Program-made: the position numbers and the translations under genes | The notes under the pieces: model-generated | Databases searched by the model: none | What the model was told of the DNA's origin: nothing | What the model saw: only the letters and a program-made list of their open reading frames with translations | Assembly (NCBI GenBank): GCA_050288705.1 | Contig: JBNKEI010000140.1 | Location: forward strand, 1 to 7,159 | Length of the DNA stretch: 7,159 nt | Source of the DNA: JBNKEI01 sp050288705 | GTDB lineage: Bacteria > Myxococcota > Myxococcia > Myxococcales > UBA5297 | Reading direction: 5' to 3' | Part shown: positions 4,854 to 7,159 of the stretch, piece by piece | How the letters are laid out: every line of letters begins with the position of its first letter | How positions within the stretch are numbered: the stretch's first letter is position 1

Positions 4854-6575
4854 ATGTTCAGACAAAAAAATAAAATCAATCCATTTGAAAATGCGCAGGC
4901 AAGCGATTATCATTTTTTTTCATTGATCCGATTGGATCAAACAGCCTCGGAACTAGAACTACACCGTATTTTGTATTACATTAAGACTATTCAATCCACG
5001 GTGTTAAGTCTTGTTTCAGGTCTTATTTTGATTATTGCTGAGTTGACGTATTCTGCTCTTACCGGAAAAGACAATCTCTACCTCTTGAACAGGATCTATG
5101 CCTTTAAGACGGCTATGAAGAGCCCCGAATTCGGCGGGACAGCTTTTGTGGTGGCGTTTACTCTTATATTGTTTGTGACGGCTATATTAGTTTTATCGGT
5201 TTGGCCTTACTTTTCGATAACGAATGTGTGGAAAAAATCACTAAAGATCCAGTCAGTATTCATGATGTTTTTCTCAGTCATATTTCTGCTTGCGGTATGG
5301 GTACAATTGCAATTTGTTAGCTTAGCGTCAATTTTTTCCATGTTGATTGTGATAAATTATGTTTTGTGGTTCTTTATAGCCGCACATATTTCTATGTCTT
5401 TGTGGAGAGTGTCGCGTTTGTCCGAAAAATCGAGCTTTACGGCGATACTTAATTTGCGTTTAACTTCGGGGCCATGGACATATTTCAATAAACTCATGAA
5501 TCTTCCCCGAACGCCATTTCGAAACCCGAGGATCGCGACAGCATACCTATTGGCGTTTTTAGGTTCTGTAGTCATTTTTGTTTGTTTCATGTATCTGACT
5601 TCGTTAGGAAACATAGTTGGCAAGCAGGACCTATTGTTGGCCTCATGCAAGCAAATATATGCAAGCTGTGCTGCTCGCTCTTCGATTTTGGCGCAACAAA
5701 CGCTGGTTTGGCTTGGCATTTCGATTCTTGGTTTTAAGGTCGGAATGCTGATGCAATCAGGTTCGAGATATCTTGGTGGACTTAGCGTCTCTGAGGTATT
5801 GAGAAATCCTAATCAGCGGTTTGTTCTCTATTTGCGTCCATTTGATGTCGATGAAGTGATTTTGCCGAAACCACGGCTTTCGATTTTGTCCAAGCTCATC
5901 TCTTTTCGTCCATTTCCGGCACGGATTGAGGAAGAGCTTTTTGATGTATCCGATGGATATTGTCCCTTGATTGCCGTGGGGAAGCCTGGGAAAAAGCTGT
6001 TTGCAAAGGGAGGGCTCGCGTATCGAGAATATGTCAATGATGTTGGCGATTCGAGTTGGAAAAAGACTGTAGACGAAAAAGTTAATAGTGCTGCAAGTAT
6101 TGTGATTCTATTGAAGGATACTGTTGGAGTACAATGGGAGCTTTCAGAGATTATTGCTCGTCACGCAGTTTCGAAGACGTTGTTTTTATTTGTTCCCGAG
6201 GCAAAGGATCCGGCAGTTTGGCTGAGACTGGCAAAAGCGGTTTTGCCGATATTTGGTGAAGCCGGCTTGGTTCCGTCCTCTTTTGAATTTAAAGGGCAGC
6301 CTATGGGATTTTATTTCAAAGATGGCTATCTGGTACAGATTGAAAACGCTAACTGGACCACGACTTCTTATAGGACGGCATTCTCGCATTTTCTGACGGA
6401 ACGTTCGTTTGCGACCGTCGCATCCTGTAAGGAATCAAAAAAACGATCTCCTAAGCTACGGGCGCGTTTAAACAAACGACATAAAATTCCAATAGTGTTA
6501 TCTGAAGAAAACAATAATAATGATCAAAATCTCGCGACGGGGGGCAAACGTACTCGATGGGTCGTATGCAAATAA
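4854..6575 (+). CDS. Six-helix membrane protein with C-terminal TIR-like/Rossmannoid cytosolic domain
   Basis: The product is 573 residues, with a weak ribosome site (aaagag, 4837-4842) before the ATG. Hydrophobic segments at about 47-67, 96-118, 133-154, 157-180, 229-250 and 283-300 predict six membrane helices. The C-terminal part (about 321-515) alternates strands and helices: FVLYLRPFDVDE, a conserved-looking ARIEEELFDV, PLIAVGKPGKK, W402, ASIVILLKD, GVQWELSEI and TLFLFVP. The sequence pattern (LRPF, GxPG, late WEL) recalls membrane-anchored TIR-like or related nucleotide-binding domains. The Glu in WEL may correspond to the TIR catalytic Glu or to a ligand-binding residue. The last 55 residues (KKSRKKR-like, then Asn-rich) are low complexity and may be altered, since a repeat marks this end. 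Coupling with the upstream TIR gene suggests a membrane effector or receptor for its signal. The topology is seen; the function is inferred. Confidence 0.88.
   Translation: MFRQKNKINPFENAQASDYHFFSLIRLDQTASELELHRILYYIKTIQSTVLSLVSGLILIIAELTYSALTGKDNLYLLNRIYAFKTAMKSPEFGGTAFVVAFTLILFVTAILVLSVWPYFSITNVWKKSLKIQSVFMMFFSVIFLLAVWVQLQFVSLASIFSMLIVINYVLWFFIAAHISMSLWRVSRLSEKSSFTAILNLRLTSGPWTYFNKLMNLPRTPFRNPRIATAYLLAFLGSVVIFVCFMYLTSLGNIVGKQDLLLASCKQIYASCAARSSILAQQTLVWLGISILGFKVGMLMQSGSRYLGGLSVSEVLRNPNQRFVLYLRPFDVDEVILPKPRLSILSKLISFRPFPARIEEELFDVSDGYCPLIAVGKPGKKLFAKGGLAYREYVNDVGDSSWKKTVDEKVNSAASIVILLKDTVGVQWELSEIIARHAVSKTLFLFVPEAKDPAVWLRLAKAVLPIFGEAGLVPSSFEFKGQPMGFYFKDGYLVQIENANWTTTSYRTAFSHFLTERSFATVASCKESKKRSPKLRARLNKRHKIPIVLSEENNNNDQNLATGGKRTRWVVCK
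6466..6486 (+). repeat. Direct repeat copy 1 (21 bp), inside the 3' end of the membrane gene
   Basis: The bases at 6466-6486 (starting gtttaaacaaacg) are repeated exactly at 6824-6844. With single-base gaps and mismatches the similarity extends to about 6453-6494. In the membrane gene this encodes RLNKRHK, codons 538-544. Confidence 0.92.
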
Positions 6576-6655
6576 AGAGAATTGTTTTGCCGTACAACAG
6601 GTTTGTTCTTACAAGTTGTTTTGGCCGTTTCTGTAATTCCCTTACTCGTTTTTTG

Positions 6656-6670
6656 AGCATTAGTAATGCT
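6656..6670. repeat. Perfect inverted repeat agcatta-g-taatgct
   Basis: Seven-base arms flank a single G. It lies 80 bases after the membrane gene stop. The loop is too short for a good hairpin and no T-run follows immediately, so a dimeric-protein binding site upstream of the small ORF is more plausible than a terminator. Confidence 0.3.
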
Positions 6671-6727
6671 GTATAAGTATTTTTATATGTCGTGGGTTCG
6701 GGGGTGGCCGTAAAAGGAGAATATCCC

Positions 6728-6823
6728 ATGCTTATCTTAGATTGTTTTCATTTTGGATGGAGGTCATTTAGAAAAGAGGCGGCCGGCTTTATATTGATTA
6801 CTTTCGCGCTTCAAGTAGGGTGA
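6728..6823 (+). CDS. Possible 31-residue small hydrophobic peptide
   Basis: The frame runs from ATG 6728 to TGA 6821-6823, with a good Shine-Dalgarno (aaggag, 6715-6720) seven bases before the ATG. The peptide begins MLILDCFHFGWRSFRKE and ends in a hydrophobic stretch AAGFILITFALQVG, which could be a short membrane segment. Its stop codon abuts the second direct repeat, so the frame may be the 5' fragment of a longer gene cut by the rearrangement there. It could otherwise be a small membrane peptide of the adjoining system. There is no homology I recognise. Confidence 0.3.
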   Translation: MLILDCFHFGWRSFRKEAAGFILITFALQVG

Positions 6824-6844
6824 GTTTAAACAAACGACATAAAA
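6824..6844 (+). repeat. Direct repeat copy 2 (21 bp), 358 bp downstream of copy 1
   Basis: This is an exact copy of 6466-6486; the similarity extends to about 6813-6850. Read in the membrane gene's repeat frame it encodes LNKRHK, then SSTGFVRISS and a TAA at 6874-6876. It therefore looks like a second, different 3' end for that gene. Confidence 0.9.
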
Positions 6845-6943
6845 GTTCCACAGGATTTGTTAGGATTTCTTCTTAAGTCTATGTTTTGCCAGGCAATTAT
6901 CTGATTTTAGACCTCCCAATTCAGCTTCAGCTTAACTCCTGTA
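6845..6943. other. Short intergenic stretch before the recombinase fragment
   Basis: It contains the putative alternative tail of the membrane gene (to TAA at 6874-6876) and then AT-rich DNA. I looked here in all plus-strand frames for the missing N-terminus of the serine recombinase (a YCRVST-like motif) and found none. Confidence 0.4.
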
Positions 6944-7159
6944 ATGTCAAGCCCATTGAATCAACCATGCGCTCATCCGAGAAATCGAACGGAAATCAAG
7001 ACAGCAGGATTCGCTATAGAGAAACACCGACTCGTTGAAGAAAGCATTAGTGGTTCAGTGGCCGCAAAACAGAGACCAGGATTTATTAAGCTAATTGATC
7101 GAATGGAATCTGGAGATGTGCTTGTTGTAACCAAACTCGATAGGCTTGGACGTAATGCA
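6944..7159 (+). pseudogene. Serine recombinase (resolvase/invertase family), N-terminus degraded, runs off right edge
   Basis: From ATG 6944 the frame is open to the window end (72 codons). Residues 14-72 match the resolvase/invertase catalytic domain: NRTEIKTAGFAIEKHRLVEE, SISGSVAAKQRPGFIKLIDR, then GDVLVVTKLDRLGRNA, which carries the conserved active-site Arg residues. The family starts with a strand ending in YxRVSTxxQ, whose Ser attacks DNA. Here the first 13 residues (MSSPLNQPCAHPR) do not resemble it and are too few, so the catalytic Ser is missing. The start may be a chance ATG in a 5'-truncated gene. Such enzymes resolve plasmid or transposon cointegrates or flip DNA. The C-terminal HTH is outside the window. 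The family call is firm; the pseudogene call is likely, because upstream sequence shows no replacement N-terminus. Confidence 0.8.

Noticed and set aside
6690..6712. ggttcgggggt as a tRNA T-loop
   Set aside because: No acceptor, D or anticodon stem can be placed around it.
5357..6729. Minus-strand ORFs within or after the membrane gene
   Set aside because: Antisense to a coherent membrane protein frame; no ribosome sites or domain signals.

Overview
The window looks like accessory (island or plasmid) DNA from a proteobacterium. The clues are the IS3-type transposase remnant, the serine resolvase fragment at the right edge, bacterial ribosome binding sites, and gene-to-gene changes in base composition visible by eye. 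A Burkholderia-related, host-associated or endofungal bacterium would fit both the mobile elements and the repeat protein at the left end. No marker in the window proves this, so the taxonomic guess is weak.

Left part (1-1435, minus strand): a long reading frame runs off the left edge. Translating the reverse complement gives at least 478 residues: a Ser/Gln/Pro-rich N-terminus with a basic KKRAR patch, four near-identical 56-residue helix-turn-helix repeats, then acidic 54-residue repeats that continue out of the window. The four HTH repeats differ from each other at every comparison at exactly three positions, two of them at the expected DNA-reading face. The layout parallels TAL effectors (disordered leader, nuclear-signal-like patch, tandem DNA-binding modules, acidic segment) but uses a different fold. 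This is the most striking object here.

Middle (about 1500-3449): imperfect direct repeats upstream of the repeat gene, a broken IS3-family transposase (5' truncated, 3' frameshifted), a gene-poor stretch with a nested inverted repeat, one small acidic minus-strand gene of unknown function, and an AT-rich intergenic region with two overlapping palindromes.

Right part (3450-6575, plus strand): a compact two-gene unit. The first gene encodes a TIR domain followed by a helical TPR-like (TRAFs-binding / TPR-S type) region. Thirty bases later the second encodes a six-helix membrane protein with a C-terminal cytosolic alpha/beta domain resembling TIR-type or related nucleotide-binding folds. This has the make-up of an immune (anti-phage) signalling pair: a putative NAD-consuming or sensing soluble partner and a membrane effector.

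Right edge (6576-7159): a direct repeat of 21 exact bases (about 40 bp with mismatches) links the 3' end of the membrane gene to a copy 358 bp downstream and would offer it an alternative tail. Between the copies lies a 31-codon ORF with a good ribosome binding site. A serine recombinase fragment with no recognisable catalytic-serine motif runs off the right edge. No tRNA, rRNA, CRISPR array or convincing intrinsic terminator was seen.
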